A stretch of DNA of 64,000 nucleotides from assembly GCF_004770895.1 (NCBI RefSeq), contig NZ_RQHS01000019.1, positions 496,001 to 560,000 on the forward strand. Direction: 5' to 3'. Numbering within the stretch: position 1 is the stretch's first letter; each line of letters begins with the position of its first letter. Positions 1-9,204 of the stretch are shown here, piece by piece. The notes under the pieces were generated by a model that saw only the letters and a program-made list of their open reading frames with translations, did no database searches and was not told the origin of the DNA. The position numbers were made by a program, and so were the translations under genes. Source of the stretch: Leptospira dzoumogneensis (lineage in GTDB: Bacteria > Spirochaetota > Leptospiria > Leptospirales > Leptospiraceae).

Positions 1-104
1 TATCTTTCAAAGTAATCCGCAGCATGCGGATTTTTTCTCACACAGCCAATAAATGGAAGAAGTAGAAACAGCGAAATGTAGGATGAAAAAACTTTTTTGC
101 TCAT
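1..104 (-). CDS. Lipoprotein, N-terminal fragment (continues off the window edge)
   Basis: A minus-strand reading frame opens with ATG at 104 and runs off the left edge. The 34 visible residues start MSKKVFSSYISLFLLLPFIG and reach a cysteine at residue 21, which is a short basic n-region, a hydrophobic core and a lipobox (F-I-G-C). It is therefore a predicted lipoprotein. It begins one base after the TGA of the upstream gene (106-609), so the two are probably co-transcribed. Nothing after the signal is long enough to assign a function. Confidence 0.6.
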   Translation of the reverse strand, partial: MSKKVFSSYISLFLLLPFIGCVRKNPHAADYFER

Positions 105-105
105 T

Positions 106-609
106 TCATTTTCCGTTCCGGATCAGTTTATAAAGCTCGGAAACTTTCGTATCATCCACGGATCCAAAATATTCTTTATGGATCAGCACACCTTTGGGGG
201 AATATACTCTTAAAAAAGACTTTCCTTCCGCTAAGCCGTTGGACAGGATCCCTTTCTTATCCAACAAAATACTTTCATAATCTTTCTCCTTTTCTTGGAG
301 AATATAATCAAAAACTGCAGAAGGTGCGTTTTTCAAATTCAGATATGCGGAGAAGATAACATGGTCTTCTTCTTTCAATAATGTCTGCATCTTCCAGTAG
401 ATCTTACGTCCATGCTTTCTGCATAGGACTACGTCTTTAAAGCCACAACCGAGTAAAAAGTAAGTATTTCCTTTTGCGGTCTTAGAATTAAAAACTTTTC
501 CTTTTTGGTCTGCCAATTTGAAATCCGGAAGTTTCTCATTTTCGTCCGCGTTCAATCCGAAAACAGAGAGAAGTAAAACAACTGATACGGTCCGGATCTT
601 ATACTTCAT
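106..609 (-). CDS. Secreted thioredoxin-like/redoxin-like protein, hypothetical
   Basis: This 167-residue protein has a signal peptide (hydrophobic residues about 8-20, likely cleavage near the Ala of LNADE). The mature part starts with LPDFKLADQKGKVF, which resembles the first strands of redoxin/TlpA-like domains. The region where a CxxC would be expected reads GCGFKDVVLC, so the cysteines are too far apart for a classical dithiol site, and a thiol oxidoreductase activity cannot be assumed. It lies directly upstream of a lipoprotein gene (TGA at 106-108, next ATG at 104). Periplasmic location is inferred; the function is unknown. Confidence 0.6.
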   Translation of the reverse strand: MKYKIRTVSVVLLLSVFGLNADENEKLPDFKLADQKGKVFNSKTAKGNTYFLLGCGFKDVVLCRKHGRKIYWKMQTLLKEEDHVIFSAYLNLKNAPSAVFDYILQEKEKDYESILLDKKGILSNGLAEGKSFLRVYSPKGVLIHKEYFGSVDDTKVSELYKLIRNGK

Positions 610-728
610 TTTTTAGAATTTCCTATTTGAATGAGGTTAAATTCGGATTACAAAACCGAGCAAATAATCAGACAGGAGAAGATTTTATACGTTCCCCAAA
701 TTTTAGAAGGACGGATTGGAATTGGAAA

Positions 729-2921
729 TTATTTTCTGTGGAGCCTGAAAATCCCGTCCCAATCTCCTGGAGGATCCTGGCCTAAGATCATTTTGGTTCT
801 TTTAGCGTACAATTTTACGATATTGTCCGTTGGCTTCTCTTTATATAATTCCTTAAAGATAGAGAATGCATTCTTGAACTGACCGGCTTTATAAAGAGCA
901 ATCCCTTCGTTCAGTTTCATTTTAGAGCCTTCTTTCCAATCTACCGATTCAGGTTCATCTGCTTGGAAAACTTCATACAAGATAACCGGCTGAGTTTTGC
1001 CTTTCACGATCACCGTATCGATCTCTCTTGCCATTACATCAGAAAGTAAGTTCAACCTTAAGAAAGTATGATGAGTTACTAGAATTTTACTCTTATAAAA
1101 ACCGGAAAGACTTTGGACACGAGAAGATAAGTTAACCGTATCACCTACAACAGTAGTATCAATTCTTCTTTCGCTACCTACCGTTCCTAAGATCAAAGGC
1201 CCGGTGTTCACTCCGATTCCCAGGTCCGCGCCGATACCGATCCCATCGTTTAGAGATTCCACGTAACGAACCATATCTATTGCGGACTGAAGAGCGTTGT
1301 CCGCAGAGTTGAAATTCTCCTTCTCCGCTCTATCGCTATGATCGGAGAAGAGCGCCATGATCGCATCTCCGATATACTTATCTACGAAACCTGCATTCTT
1401 AAATATAATATCTTCAAATGCGGAGAAGTACCTATTCAGATATTTTATATTCTCATCCGGACTCAATTTTTCGGAGACGGAAGTATAACCCCTAAGATCC
1501 GCGAAAAATACGGACATTGTCTTTTCTTTAGAGTCGCCTATCTTGATCTCCACCGGACTTTCTCTATCTAAGATAGAAATAAATTCGGAAGGAACGAATC
1601 TGTAGAATGCGTCTCTTTGTTTTGAGATCTCCAAGTTCAGAGCCTGAGATTGTTTATACAGACTCACATATCTGGAAACCAAAAGACTGATAATCACAAG
1701 AATGAATACTGAGAAAGAGATCTTAAAGAAAGGATAATGGAATCCGGCGATCTTAGTCATCGCATCGATGGTATCCCAAAGACCGAAAAGACCGCATACT
1801 CCGATACCGACTGCAAGCTTAACCGAATCGGGCTTTTTCAAACGGATCGCATTCGCGGAGAAGAAGATCACATACAAGAGCATCAAAAACAGAAGCACTT
1901 GGAAAACAGTCAGGTTCGGAAGAACGTATTTATAAGGCAGAGCCCAATTCGTTATGAACAAGATCCCGCTTAAAACACAAAATGTGCGAATGATCCAAAA
2001 CTTTCCTTCCTTTTGGTAGAAGAAGTCTTTCGCAAAAAGCATAAAGACAGGGACCATAGGAATGAGTGCTGAAATTTCTCCCCTAAAGAAAAATTCAGTA
2101 TCAGGACCACCTGGGAAGTTTATAAATTTATTATATATATGGAAGGTTGTGAAATAGAAATATACGGAAGAAAATAGGGAAAAAAGACCGAAATACAGAT
2201 AATAAATATCCTGCTTTCTGGTCACAAAGAACAGAACATGATAAAAACCGAATATAAAATAGATACCAAAAAGGAATATATCGAAGTATTCCGAAGAAGA
2301 ATTATATATTTCTTCTAGAGAAGAGATCCTAAAATTTTTAGGATGATAGAATCCGAAATGGTCGTTTGCTTTTATAGGATTGCTATCTGCCATTCCCATA
2401 AAACGGATCTTTAGATCGTTTTTTCCCTGCTTTAAAATTCCATGAGAAAGCGGAATGATCAGGCCTTTTACGGAACGATTTTTAGTAAGCTGCCCGTCTG
2501 TAGGTTCGTACCATTCTTCTCTTACTAAAATTCCATTCAGGAAAATTTTCCAGTTTTCTCCAATATCCGAAATATAGAGACCTGCAGGGATCTTAAGTAA
2601 GTCGTCCGATTTATCTAAATTGAATTCGGTTTTGATCTCTACTTGATGTAGACCCGAATCCATTGGGATCTGGAAAAGACTATTGAATGTCCAAGGTAAA
2701 TTAGGAAGAGGAGTCCAATCTTCGGAAGCAGATTCTTGTTTTTTATTTTTTGTCTCTGCTTTCTTTTCGTTAGGAGTTTCGGTTATAAGTCTTCCGGTCC
2801 ATTCTAGTTCCGAAAAATCTATCTTTCTAACAGGTTTAGTATCGGAAATACAACCGAACTGTGAAACCAATAAGGTTACACAGATCCAGAATACAAATCG
2901 CTTGTGAGATATATGGTCCAG
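729..2921 (-). CDS. Membrane class III adenylate cyclase with 7TM sensor domain
   Basis: About 730 residues. The outer N-terminal half looks like an extracytoplasmic sensing domain; a block of hydrophobic helices (roughly residues 215-425) fits a 7TMR-DISM membrane module; the C-terminal class III cyclase domain follows (about 445-650). It contains FADLRGYTSVSE and KYIGDAIMALF (metal aspartates), GVNTGPLILGTVGSE and RIDTTVVGDTVNLSSR. The Lys before YIGD and the Asp of RIDTT fit ATP as substrate, so cAMP production is inferred. A short TPR-like tail ends the protein. The conventional start would be TTG at 2870, but the frame continues upstream to a CTG at 2919-2921, six bases after GAGGT (2928-2932), and this adds a lipoprotein signal ending at the FGC cysteine. 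I therefore prefer the CTG. The ribosome binding site overlaps the fliG stop codon, suggesting coupling to fliG. Confidence 0.85.
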   Translation of the reverse strand: MDHISHKRFVFWICVTLLVSQFGCISDTKPVRKIDFSELEWTGRLITETPNEKKAETKNKKQESASEDWTPLPNLPWTFNSLFQIPMDSGLHQVEIKTEFNLDKSDDLLKIPAGLYISDIGENWKIFLNGILVREEWYEPTDGQLTKNRSVKGLIIPLSHGILKQGKNDLKIRFMGMADSNPIKANDHFGFYHPKNFRISSLEEIYNSSSEYFDIFLFGIYFIFGFYHVLFFVTRKQDIYYLYFGLFSLFSSVYFYFTTFHIYNKFINFPGGPDTEFFFRGEISALIPMVPVFMLFAKDFFYQKEGKFWIIRTFCVLSGILFITNWALPYKYVLPNLTVFQVLLFLMLLYVIFFSANAIRLKKPDSVKLAVGIGVCGLFGLWDTIDAMTKIAGFHYPFFKISFSVFILVIISLLVSRYVSLYKQSQALNLEISKQRDAFYRFVPSEFISILDRESPVEIKIGDSKEKTMSVFFADLRGYTSVSEKLSPDENIKYLNRYFSAFEDIIFKNAGFVDKYIGDAIMALFSDHSDRAEKENFNSADNALQSAIDMVRYVESLNDGIGIGADLGIGVNTGPLILGTVGSERRIDTTVVGDTVNLSSRVQSLSGFYKSKILVTHHTFLRLNLLSDVMAREIDTVIVKGKTQPVILYEVFQADEPESVDWKEGSKMKLNEGIALYKAGQFKNAFSIFKELYKEKPTDNIVKLYAKRTKMILGQDPPGDWDGIFRLHRK

Positions 2922-2930
2922 GTCCGGACC

Positions 2931-3944
2931 TCACATAACGAGTTCGTCTTCGCCAGCACGTGCGACTACGATGTCTCCGGATTCTTCCAGCTTACGTATA
3001 ATATTAACGATTTTTTGCTGAGCGTCTTCCACGTCTTTAATACGAATAGGTCCCATGAAATCCATATCCTCTCGGAGCAGGTTCGCGGCACGTTTGGACA
3101 TGTTCTTGAAGATCTTTTCTTGAACTTCCGTATCCACTGACTTGAGAGCTTTTGCAAGATCCGAGTTGTCCACTTCTCTCAATACTTTTTGGATCGCACG
3201 GTCGTCGAGTAGTACGATATCCTCGAATACGAACATCCTCTTCTTGATCTCTTCCGCGAGTTCCGGATCTTCTTCTTCCAAAGCTTCGATGATCGTCTTC
3301 TCAGTTCCCCTGTCCACAAGGTTCAAAATTTCAACCACTGAATCGATACCACCGGCAGAGGTATAATCCTCACTCGCCAATGTGGAAAGTTTTCTTTCTA
3401 ATACCCTCTCCACTTCTCGAAGAACGTCCGGAGAAACCCGGTCCATTGTAGCGATCCTTTTAGCAACTTCCGCTTGGATCGTATGCGGTAATCCTGACAG
3501 AATGCTGGATGCCTTCTGAGGATCTAAATAAGATAAAATTAATGCGATTGTCTGAGGGTGCTCGTTCTGGATAAAGTTTAATAAGTGCTGAGGGTCGGTT
3601 CTACGAATAAAGTCGAAAGGACGGACCTGCAAACTCGAAGTAAGCCGATTGATAATATCGATCGCTTTTTGATTACCTAGCGCTTTCTCTAATAGTCCCC
3701 TCGCAAAGTCGATACCTCCGTTCGAGATGAATTCCTGAGCCATCATAAGCTCGTTGAATTCTACTAGAACCTTCTCCTTATCCTCCGGAGTGATCTTATC
3801 TAAACGTGCGATCTCGAACGTGATCTGTTCGATCTCGTCTTCACGTAGATGTTTGAAAATTTCCGAAGATACGTCGGACCCTACGGCGATTAGAAAAATG
3901 GCCGCTTTTTGTCTTCCGGTTAGAGAGGTCTTTTTATTCAGCAC
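2931..3944 (-). CDS. fliG: Flagellar motor switch protein FliG
   Basis: A 337-residue FliG, the usual family length. It starts at GTG (3944) with AGGA about 10 bases upstream. Visible landmarks are the N-terminal TGRQKAAIFLIAVGSDVSSE, the EHPQ motif in NEHPQTIALILSYLDPQKAS and the C-terminal charged torque helix region (VDNSDLAKALKSVDTEVQEKI). FliG forms the rotor ring at the base of the periplasmic flagella, contacting the MS ring and the stator MotA. Spirochaetes often have two FliG paralogues; which one this is cannot be told from this window. No other flagellar gene is adjacent. The following cyclase gene starts within about 10 bases of the stop. Confidence 0.95.
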   Translation of the reverse strand: MLNKKTSLTGRQKAAIFLIAVGSDVSSEIFKHLREDEIEQITFEIARLDKITPEDKEKVLVEFNELMMAQEFISNGGIDFARGLLEKALGNQKAIDIINRLTSSLQVRPFDFIRRTDPQHLLNFIQNEHPQTIALILSYLDPQKASSILSGLPHTIQAEVAKRIATMDRVSPDVLREVERVLERKLSTLASEDYTSAGGIDSVVEILNLVDRGTEKTIIEALEEEDPELAEEIKKRMFVFEDIVLLDDRAIQKVLREVDNSDLAKALKSVDTEVQEKIFKNMSKRAANLLREDMDFMGPIRIKDVEDAQQKIVNIIRKLEESGDIVVARAGEDELVM

Positions 3945-4077
3945 TTTGAGCGCGTCCTAAAGAATACTATCGGCAAAACTTTCCATTTTCAAGGTAAAGT
4001 TTTTTTGTCGGTTCCGGCTTGCAAAGACGACATAAATTCCGAATTTGGGAAGGGAAAGCTTTGTAGGAGATCCAACC

Positions 4078-4440
4078 GTGAAGTTAAAAGTTTACGAATA
4101 CAAAAACTGCAGCACATGCAGGAACGCCCTAAAATTCCTGGAAGGTAAAAAAGTCGACTTCGACAAGAAGGCAATCCGGGAAACCCCGCCTACAAAGGCA
4201 GAACTCAAAAAAATGTTAGGGTACCTAGGTGGAGATTCCAAAAAATTATTCAACACATCCGGTGGAGATTATAAGGAACTAGGACTCAAGGACAAACTTT
4301 CCAAAATGAGCCTGGACGAGCAGTTCGAACTACTTTCCGGGAACGGAAACCTAGTAAAAAGACCTTTTGTACTGGGAGAAAATTTCGGACTAGTAGGTTT
4401 TAAAGAAGAAGAATGGAAGGCCGCTTTAAAAACTAAATAG
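4078..4440 (+). CDS. ArsC/Spx-family thioredoxin-fold protein
   Basis: 120 residues from a GTG at 4078, chosen because TAGGAG (4064-4069) lies 8 bases upstream; an in-frame TTG at 4045 has no such signal. The protein begins KLKVYEYKNCSTCRNALKFL, with the CxxC active-site pattern at the end of the first strand, followed by a KVDFDKKAIRETPPTKAEL stretch typical of the ArsC/Spx/YffB fold, and RPFVLGENFGLVGF, the RP-containing segment of that family. It may be a glutaredoxin-coupled arsenate reductase or a YffB/Spx-like redox protein; there is no ars operon nearby, so arsenate as substrate is not supported. It is a single plus-strand gene divergent from fliG. Confidence 0.85.
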   Translation: MKLKVYEYKNCSTCRNALKFLEGKKVDFDKKAIRETPPTKAELKKMLGYLGGDSKKLFNTSGGDYKELGLKDKLSKMSLDEQFELLSGNGNLVKRPFVLGENFGLVGFKEEEWKAALKTK

Positions 4441-4454
4441 GCCTCCCAGATCGA

Positions 4455-5444
4455 TTACCTTCCTACAGAACCCATGCTTGAAGCCGGATAACGTAGTCCG
4501 GCCGCTGCATCTTTAGGAGCGACTGAATTGATCCTGTCTAAATCTTCTTTAGATAATTTGACGGAACTTCCTCCAATATTCTCCTCCAGATACTTACGTC
4601 TTTTGGTTCCAGCGATCGGAACTATATCTTGTCCTTGAGCAAGAACCCAAGCCAGCGAGAGCTGGCCGGCAGTAACTGATTTTTCATTAGCGATCTCTTT
4701 GATCTTGGCGACCAGTTCTAAATTCTTTTGGAAATTCTCTCCTTGGAAACGAGGTGAGTTCCTTCTAAAATCACTTGGATCCAGATCTTCGAATTTTTGG
4801 ATCTGCCCGGTTAAAAATCCTCGGCCGAGTGGACTGTAAGCCACGAACCCGATTCCAAGTTCTCTACAAGTTTGTAAGATACCGTCTTCAGGATCTCTGG
4901 TCCAAAGAGAATATTCGGTCTGTAATGCGGAGATAGGATGGACTTTGGCAGCTCTTTTGATCGTATCAACTCCCGCTTCCGAGAGTCCTATATACTTTAC
5001 TTTTCCCTGTTTTACTAGATCCGCCATTGCACCTACTGTTTCTTCGATAGGAGTATCCGGATCTACTCTGTGTTGGTAGTACAGATCGATTGTATCTACA
5101 CCTAAACGTTTTAAACTTCCTTCGCAGGCGGCTTTTACATATTCAGGCTTTCCATTATATCCTCTTTTATAAGGATCGTTTGGATCTCTTACGATCCCAA
5201 ACTTAGTTGCGATCACTACTTGGTCTCTTTTACCCTTGATCGACTTTCCCAAAAGTTCTTCATTTATATGAGGGCCGTACATATCTGCTGTGTCGAATAA
5301 TGTGACTCCCAGCTCTATCGCACGATGTATGGTTGCAATGGATTCAGTATCATCTGTCTTTCCGTAAAAATCGGACATTCCCATACAACCCAATCCTTGT
5401 TCGGATACGAATGGGCCTATCTTTCCCAATTGTCTTTTCTGCAT
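4455..5444 (-). CDS. Aldo/keto reductase
   Basis: A 329-residue NADPH-dependent oxidoreductase of the aldo/keto reductase superfamily. The (alpha/beta)8-barrel begins with [20 protein letters not shown]. The catalytic tetrad is visible: Asp and Tyr in LFDTADMYG, Lys in VVIATKFG, and His in [15 protein letters not shown]. The cofactor-binding end is [20 protein letters not shown]. The sequence is most like the AKR13-type group. The physiological substrate is unknown. It is the last gene of a minus-strand run starting near 8235, lying 15 bases after the YrdC-type gene. Confidence 0.93.
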   Translation of the reverse strand: MQKRQLGKIGPFVSEQGLGCMGMSDFYGKTDDTESIATIHRAIELGVTLFDTADMYGPHINEELLGKSIKGKRDQVVIATKFGIVRDPNDPYKRGYNGKPEYVKAACEGSLKRLGVDTIDLYYQHRVDPDTPIEETVGAMADLVKQGKVKYIGLSEAGVDTIKRAAKVHPISALQTEYSLWTRDPEDGILQTCRELGIGFVAYSPLGRGFLTGQIQKFEDLDPSDFRRNSPRFQGENFQKNLELVAKIKEIANEKSVTAGQLSLAWVLAQGQDIVPIAGTKRRKYLEENIGGSSVKLSKEDLDRINSVAPKDAAAGLRYPASSMGSVGR

Positions 5445-5459
5445 GATTGCCTCCAGAGA

Positions 5460-6077
5460 TTATAACGAGTTGATCTTCTCCATTCCCTTGCCTTCTCTTA
5501 AGATGGAAATTCCATCTCCGGTACAATCAAGAATGGTAGATAACTCTAGTTCGAGAATTCCTCCATCTAAGATCCCATCCACTTTGTTACCGTATTCTTT
5601 TTCGATCATGTCCACATCGGTCACGAACTCATCTTTGAAAAATACGGAAGTAGAAGTAAGAGGATTCGGATGGAGCTCCAATAAAGTCTGCAGATATTTT
5701 GAATCCGGAATTCTTATCCCGATATTCTTATCTTTTTGATTCGAGAAGGAAACTCTGGGAAGATGTTTATTCGCTTTAACCACGAATGTATAAGGTCCAG
5801 GAGTAATTCTTTTCATCAAGCGGAACGCTTCATTGGAAAGTTGTTCCATATAGTTGGATGCGGTAGAAATATCCGCACAAAGAAGGGACAGAGGTTGGTT
5901 CTTAGAGATGTTTTTCAATTTGTATAATTTTTCGACTCCGGCATGAGATTGGGAGTCTGCGATCAAACCGTAAACTGTATCGGTAGGAAATACATACACC
6001 CCTCCCTCGGATAATTTTTTGGAAATTTGTCCGAGGATCCTTTTCTCAGGATTCTGGGGATGTAATTCTAATATCAT
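5460..6077 (-). CDS. YrdC/Sua5-family protein (threonylcarbamoyl-AMP synthase-like, YciO type)
   Basis: A 205-residue single-domain YrdC protein without the extra Sua5 domain. Conserved elements are GGVYVFPTDTVYGLIADS near the N terminus, KLYKLKNISKNQPLSLLC, and PGPYTFVVKANKHLPR. Family members either make threonylcarbamoyl-AMP from threonine, bicarbonate and ATP for tRNA t6A modification (TsaC/Sua5) or are YciO paralogues of less certain role. The sequence reads more like YciO, so I leave the symbol blank. It overlaps the SDR gene by four bases (ATGA), indicating translational coupling. Confidence 0.85.
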   Translation of the reverse strand: MILELHPQNPEKRILGQISKKLSEGGVYVFPTDTVYGLIADSQSHAGVEKLYKLKNISKNQPLSLLCADISTASNYMEQLSNEAFRLMKRITPGPYTFVVKANKHLPRVSFSNQKDKNIGIRIPDSKYLQTLLELHPNPLTSTSVFFKDEFVTDVDMIEKEYGNKVDGILDGGILELELSTILDCTGDGISILREGKGMEKINSL

Positions 6078-6817
6078 ATACCGGAAGTAACACCTCCGTC
6101 CACGACGATAGTTTGACCAGTAACGTAAGCCGCTGCATCGGATGCTAAGAAGACTGCTGCTCCTGCAAGATCTTCCGGTCTGCCTAATCTAGACATTGGG
6201 ATCCTTGCTTTCATCTGCTCCAATACTTCGGGTCTTTCCTTGATCATCTCCGTCATGTCCGTATCTATAAATCCCGGACAGATCGCGTTCACTCTGTATC
6301 CGGAACCTGCCCATTCTACCGCGAGGGCCTTGGTCATATTAATTACCGCACCTTTTGTTCCGCAATACACGGACGCAAACTTGGTGCCAACCATACCTAG
6401 GACTGAGGCGATATTAATAATGTTCCCGCCTTTTTTCTTATGTATTTTATAGTAAGCCTGACTCGCACGAAACACTCCCACAAAATTGGTCTGTGTCACG
6501 TTTTGTATGTCTTCTTCTTTAAAAAAACCTGCAGGTAGATTGGTTGCTACACCTGCGTTATTTACAAGCACATCCAATTTACCGTGTTTTTTGCTCAATG
6601 TCTCAATGATTGAATCCATTGCTCCAGGCTGGCGAATATCAGCTGCAAATGCTTCGATGCCGGATCCTTCTAAACGTTTGATGGACTCCGCAGAAGACCC
6701 GGTTCCATACACTGTTGCACCTGCGTCCAAAAATCCTTGAGCGATCTGTCTTCCGATCCCTCTGGTTGCTCCTGTTACTAATACTGATTTGCCTGTTAAA
6801 TCGAATACGTTTTTCAA
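6074..6817 (-). CDS. Short-chain dehydrogenase/reductase, FabG-like
   Basis: A 247-residue classical SDR. The NAD(P)-binding motif is GATRGIGRQIAQG; NNAGVA is present; the catalytic Ser and the Tyr-Lys pair are in NIASVLGMVGTKFASVYCGTKGAVINM; and PGFIDTDM follows. The C terminus (GQTIVVDGGVTSGI) is typical of the 3-oxoacyl-ACP reductase/gluconate dehydrogenase-like group. It could act in fatty acid metabolism or on another ketone substrate; no acyl carrier protein gene is next to it. It overlaps both neighbours by four bases, so it belongs to the same operon as the YrdC-type and lipoprotein genes. Confidence 0.92.
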   Translation of the reverse strand: MKNVFDLTGKSVLVTGATRGIGRQIAQGFLDAGATVYGTGSSAESIKRLEGSGIEAFAADIRQPGAMDSIIETLSKKHGKLDVLVNNAGVATNLPAGFFKEEDIQNVTQTNFVGVFRASQAYYKIHKKKGGNIINIASVLGMVGTKFASVYCGTKGAVINMTKALAVEWAGSGYRVNAICPGFIDTDMTEMIKERPEVLEQMKARIPMSRLGRPEDLAGAAVFLASDAAAYVTGQTIVVDGGVTSGI

Positions 6818-7317
6818 AATTCTCCTCCCTTTTCGTCTGTTTTAGGTTCCGAATAATACACTTTAGGTTTGTTTCCATTTTGCAAAACGCCACAAGGATG
6901 TTTGGATCTATCTTTGTCAGATCTTCTTCCTGCGGAAATATCATATCTTTCGAATAGTTTTTTAGAATCTATTCTCATGTTATTTCCATAATCCGTATTG
7001 GTCGCCTTGATCTTTTCTTTTTTCTTAGGAACAGGTTCCGTAGGATCGTTAGGTTCTTTTTCCTGTTTAACTTCTTCTTCTATTTTATAATCGTTCTTTA
7101 AAACTCCACGATCTATATAATGAGAATATCCTTCGTATTCTTCATGAAATGGATCGCAGTCGGAAAGATCAGGATTCACTACGATCTTATCGCAGAATAG
7201 ATCGAACCAATCGCATGTACTTTCAAAAGTATGATTCTTAAAATTTTGTAGATTGAAACCTCGGCAAGAAACCGAGGAAAGAAAGAATAGAAGGAAGATA
7301 ATTTTAGATAATTTCAT
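6814..7317 (-). CDS. Predicted lipoprotein, hypothetical
   Basis: A 167-residue protein starting MKLSKIIFLLFFLSSVSCRG, a clear lipoprotein signal with the cysteine at residue 18. The mature part is acidic and basic in turns, with a KEKEPNDPTEPVPKKKEK-like low-complexity linker in the middle. No domain is recognised. It overlaps the downstream SDR gene by four bases (ATGA). Confidence 0.75.
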   Translation of the reverse strand: MKLSKIIFLLFFLSSVSCRGFNLQNFKNHTFESTCDWFDLFCDKIVVNPDLSDCDPFHEEYEGYSHYIDRGVLKNDYKIEEEVKQEKEPNDPTEPVPKKKEKIKATNTDYGNNMRIDSKKLFERYDISAGRRSDKDRSKHPCGVLQNGNKPKVYYSEPKTDEKGGEF

Positions 7318-7356
7318 ATTCTATTCTTATATTCGGAAATAAAACCCGAAAGCCTC

Positions 7357-8235
7357 TTACTTTTTACCTTCACCGCTTACAGGCGAGTTCGTCGAGTCTG
7401 AGTTATTCTTACCATCACTCGGTTTTTTGCCGGTTCTAGATTGGTAAACACTTCTGATTGCCTGCTTTTCTTTTTGGCGATTCTTCTCCTCCGATTCGTT
7501 CAATACTTCCAGACAATCGTCCCAGTATTTTACTTCCTCAGGAGTTAGATAATCTGTTTCCAAAACTTTGTTTTTGCTCAGCTTCTCTTCCGATTCCAAC
7601 TTTCCTTCTTTAGATTTTTCCAGAAGGATCTTTGCTTTATAAAGTTGTAACAGACCTTGTTTCGCAAAATATAAATTCTGTCCTTGGTTGCCGATCTCTC
7701 TTTCTAACTTAGCTGCCTGCCAAGTGTCTCTATAGATCTGAAGATGTTTTTCCATTACCGGAATGTATTGTTTTCCTGGTGCTTCCGTGTTCAGTTTCAA
7801 ATCTACAACCTTAGGCTGTATATCCTTCTCCAATGCATCGGAACGATTGAACACTTCTTTTGCCTGAGCTTCTGCAAGTTGATCCAATTTCGTTTTTAAA
7901 GTTTGGAATTGGTTTCCCGCAGATTCCCATTCTCCTCTTTGAAAAGAGGATTCTGCTTTTGCATAATCTGCGAGACAAGTATCCCAATCCGCCTTCTTCC
8001 CAAAATTTAAAAGACTGGTTCTAAGATATCGTAAGGACACCCAGGATTTTTTACGCAAAGAATATGCTCTGGATTTTGGATCTATATTCGAGTTAGTCGG
8101 TTTGGTCTCCGGACTATCGCTAGGTGCAGTTTTTTTAGCTTCTTGGGAATAAGAAGAAGTGAAAGCCATGACTGAGATAAGAATTGCCGAAACTAGGGTG
8201 CGTATAGAGAAGAATGATCTAAGAAATAAATTCAT
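7357..8235 (-). CDS. Exported coiled/helical protein, hypothetical
   Basis: I start this at ATG 8235, giving about 292 residues beginning MNLFLRSFFSIRTLVSAILI, a signal peptide ending near the Ser-Gln-Glu of SYSQEAKK. A longer frame up to 8343 would overlap the divergent maf gene and would bury the signal peptide inside the protein. The mature region is rich in Lys, Glu and Gln with heptad-like helical stretches. It mentions no recognisable enzymatic motif; the C-terminal tail is Ser/Asn/Gly-rich. It heads the minus-strand run that continues through the lipoprotein, SDR, YrdC and aldo/keto reductase genes. Confidence 0.7.
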   Translation of the reverse strand: MNLFLRSFFSIRTLVSAILISVMAFTSSYSQEAKKTAPSDSPETKPTNSNIDPKSRAYSLRKKSWVSLRYLRTSLLNFGKKADWDTCLADYAKAESSFQRGEWESAGNQFQTLKTKLDQLAEAQAKEVFNRSDALEKDIQPKVVDLKLNTEAPGKQYIPVMEKHLQIYRDTWQAAKLEREIGNQGQNLYFAKQGLLQLYKAKILLEKSKEGKLESEEKLSKNKVLETDYLTPEEVKYWDDCLEVLNESEEKNRQKEKQAIRSVYQSRTGKKPSDGKNNSDSTNSPVSGEGKK

Positions 8236-8307
8236 TGGTTCGATCCGTGCGAACATTGATACTGGGAAAAGGAGTGTCTGGCAAGGCTTTTCTTTCAGGA
8301 TGGATAT

Positions 8308-8862
8308 ATGCTCATTCTGAGATCCCAATCTCCTAGAAGACAAGAGATCTTACAATCCTTGGGATTACATTTCCAAGTTCTACCTTTGCCCATAGACGAA
8401 ACTAGTTTTCATGAAGAAACACCTGTTAGCTATTTAGAAAGAGTGACTTTGGCAAAACTTGGACCAGAGCCCAAAGATCCTGAAGAAGTAATTTTAGCCT
8501 CAGATACAATCGTAGTTTTTCAAAATAAGATCCTGCAAAAACCGGCAGACGAATCGGAAGCATTCTCCATGATCTCAGAACTTTCCGGAAAAACACATCA
8601 GGTCTACTCGGGACTTGGGATCATGACTAAGAACGAAAAAATTTTCGACTACGATGTTTCAGAAGTGGAATTCCATTCTTGGAACAAATCTGAAATTTTA
8701 GAATATATTAAAGTTTGTAAGCCGTACGATAAAGCAGGATCTTACGGCATCCAAGATCCAAATTCACCTGCAAAAAAATTCCAAGGATCTTACTCTAATA
8801 TCTTAGGATTTCCGATCCGTAAATTTTTCTTATACCATACTTTTTGGAGCAGGTTTCTTTGA
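8308..8862 (+). CDS. maf: Maf-family nucleoside triphosphate pyrophosphatase
   Basis: A 184-residue Maf protein with AGGA (8297-8300) seven bases before its ATG. Signature residues are LRSQSPRRQEILQSLG at the N terminus, the ASDTIVVF strand with the catalytic Asp, KPADESEAFSMISELSGKTHQVYSG, and the PYDKAGSYGIQD motif. Maf enzymes hydrolyse dTTP/UTP or modified nucleotides and can slow septation when overproduced. The gene is divergent from the secreted helical protein with only a 72-base gap, which must hold both promoters. Confidence 0.93.
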   Translation: MLILRSQSPRRQEILQSLGLHFQVLPLPIDETSFHEETPVSYLERVTLAKLGPEPKDPEEVILASDTIVVFQNKILQKPADESEAFSMISELSGKTHQVYSGLGIMTKNEKIFDYDVSEVEFHSWNKSEILEYIKVCKPYDKAGSYGIQDPNSPAKKFQGSYSNILGFPIRKFFLYHTFWSRFL

Positions 8863-8886
8863 TTAAGTATTTGAGAAGAAGGAGAA

Positions 8887-9108
8887 TTAAACGTAAAGAT
8901 CTAGGAATCGGCCCTTAGAAGCGGAAGTTCCTTCAGGTGCAGAACTTCCTTCTGGGCCGTATAATTTCAGAGATTTTCCTAAATCAGAAAAATCCCTTTG
9001 TCGGATAGGCTCAATCGCAGGTACCCTGGACTGATTTAAGATCGGCTTGATATAAGTAAGATAATCTTCTTGGGCAGAAATTCTTTGAACGCCGTCGCTG
9101 ATTCTCAT
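8887..9108 (-). CDS. Small hypothetical protein
   Basis: A 73-residue reading frame in the gap between maf and holA. It ends with a PEGSSAPEGTSASKGR repeat-like stretch. There is no strong Shine-Dalgarno sequence and no recognisable domain, but it fills an otherwise empty interval and its codon use looks like that of neighbouring genes. Its central part, RDFSDLGKSLKLY, has a loose likeness to a stretch in the 59-residue protein at 49731-49910. Confidence 0.45.
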   Translation of the reverse strand: MRISDGVQRISAQEDYLTYIKPILNQSRVPAIEPIRQRDFSDLGKSLKLYGPEGSSAPEGTSASKGRFLDLYV

Positions 9109-9204
9109 AAAGCTTGAACCTATCTAAAAGATCGGAAAAATCCCGGATCTACTTTAGAAAAAGAATCGGATCATCCGCTTGACTCTCCCGTAATTCCTTC
9201 CAAG

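Noticed and set aside
631..882. Plus-strand frame of 83 codons at the 3' end of the cyclase gene
   Set aside because: Most of it overlaps the strongly supported cyclase C terminus on the other strand; no ribosome binding site or recognisable protein.
7357..8343. Longer version of the secreted helical protein
   Set aside because: It would overlap the maf start and put the signal peptide 37 residues inside the protein; ATG 8235 is preferred.
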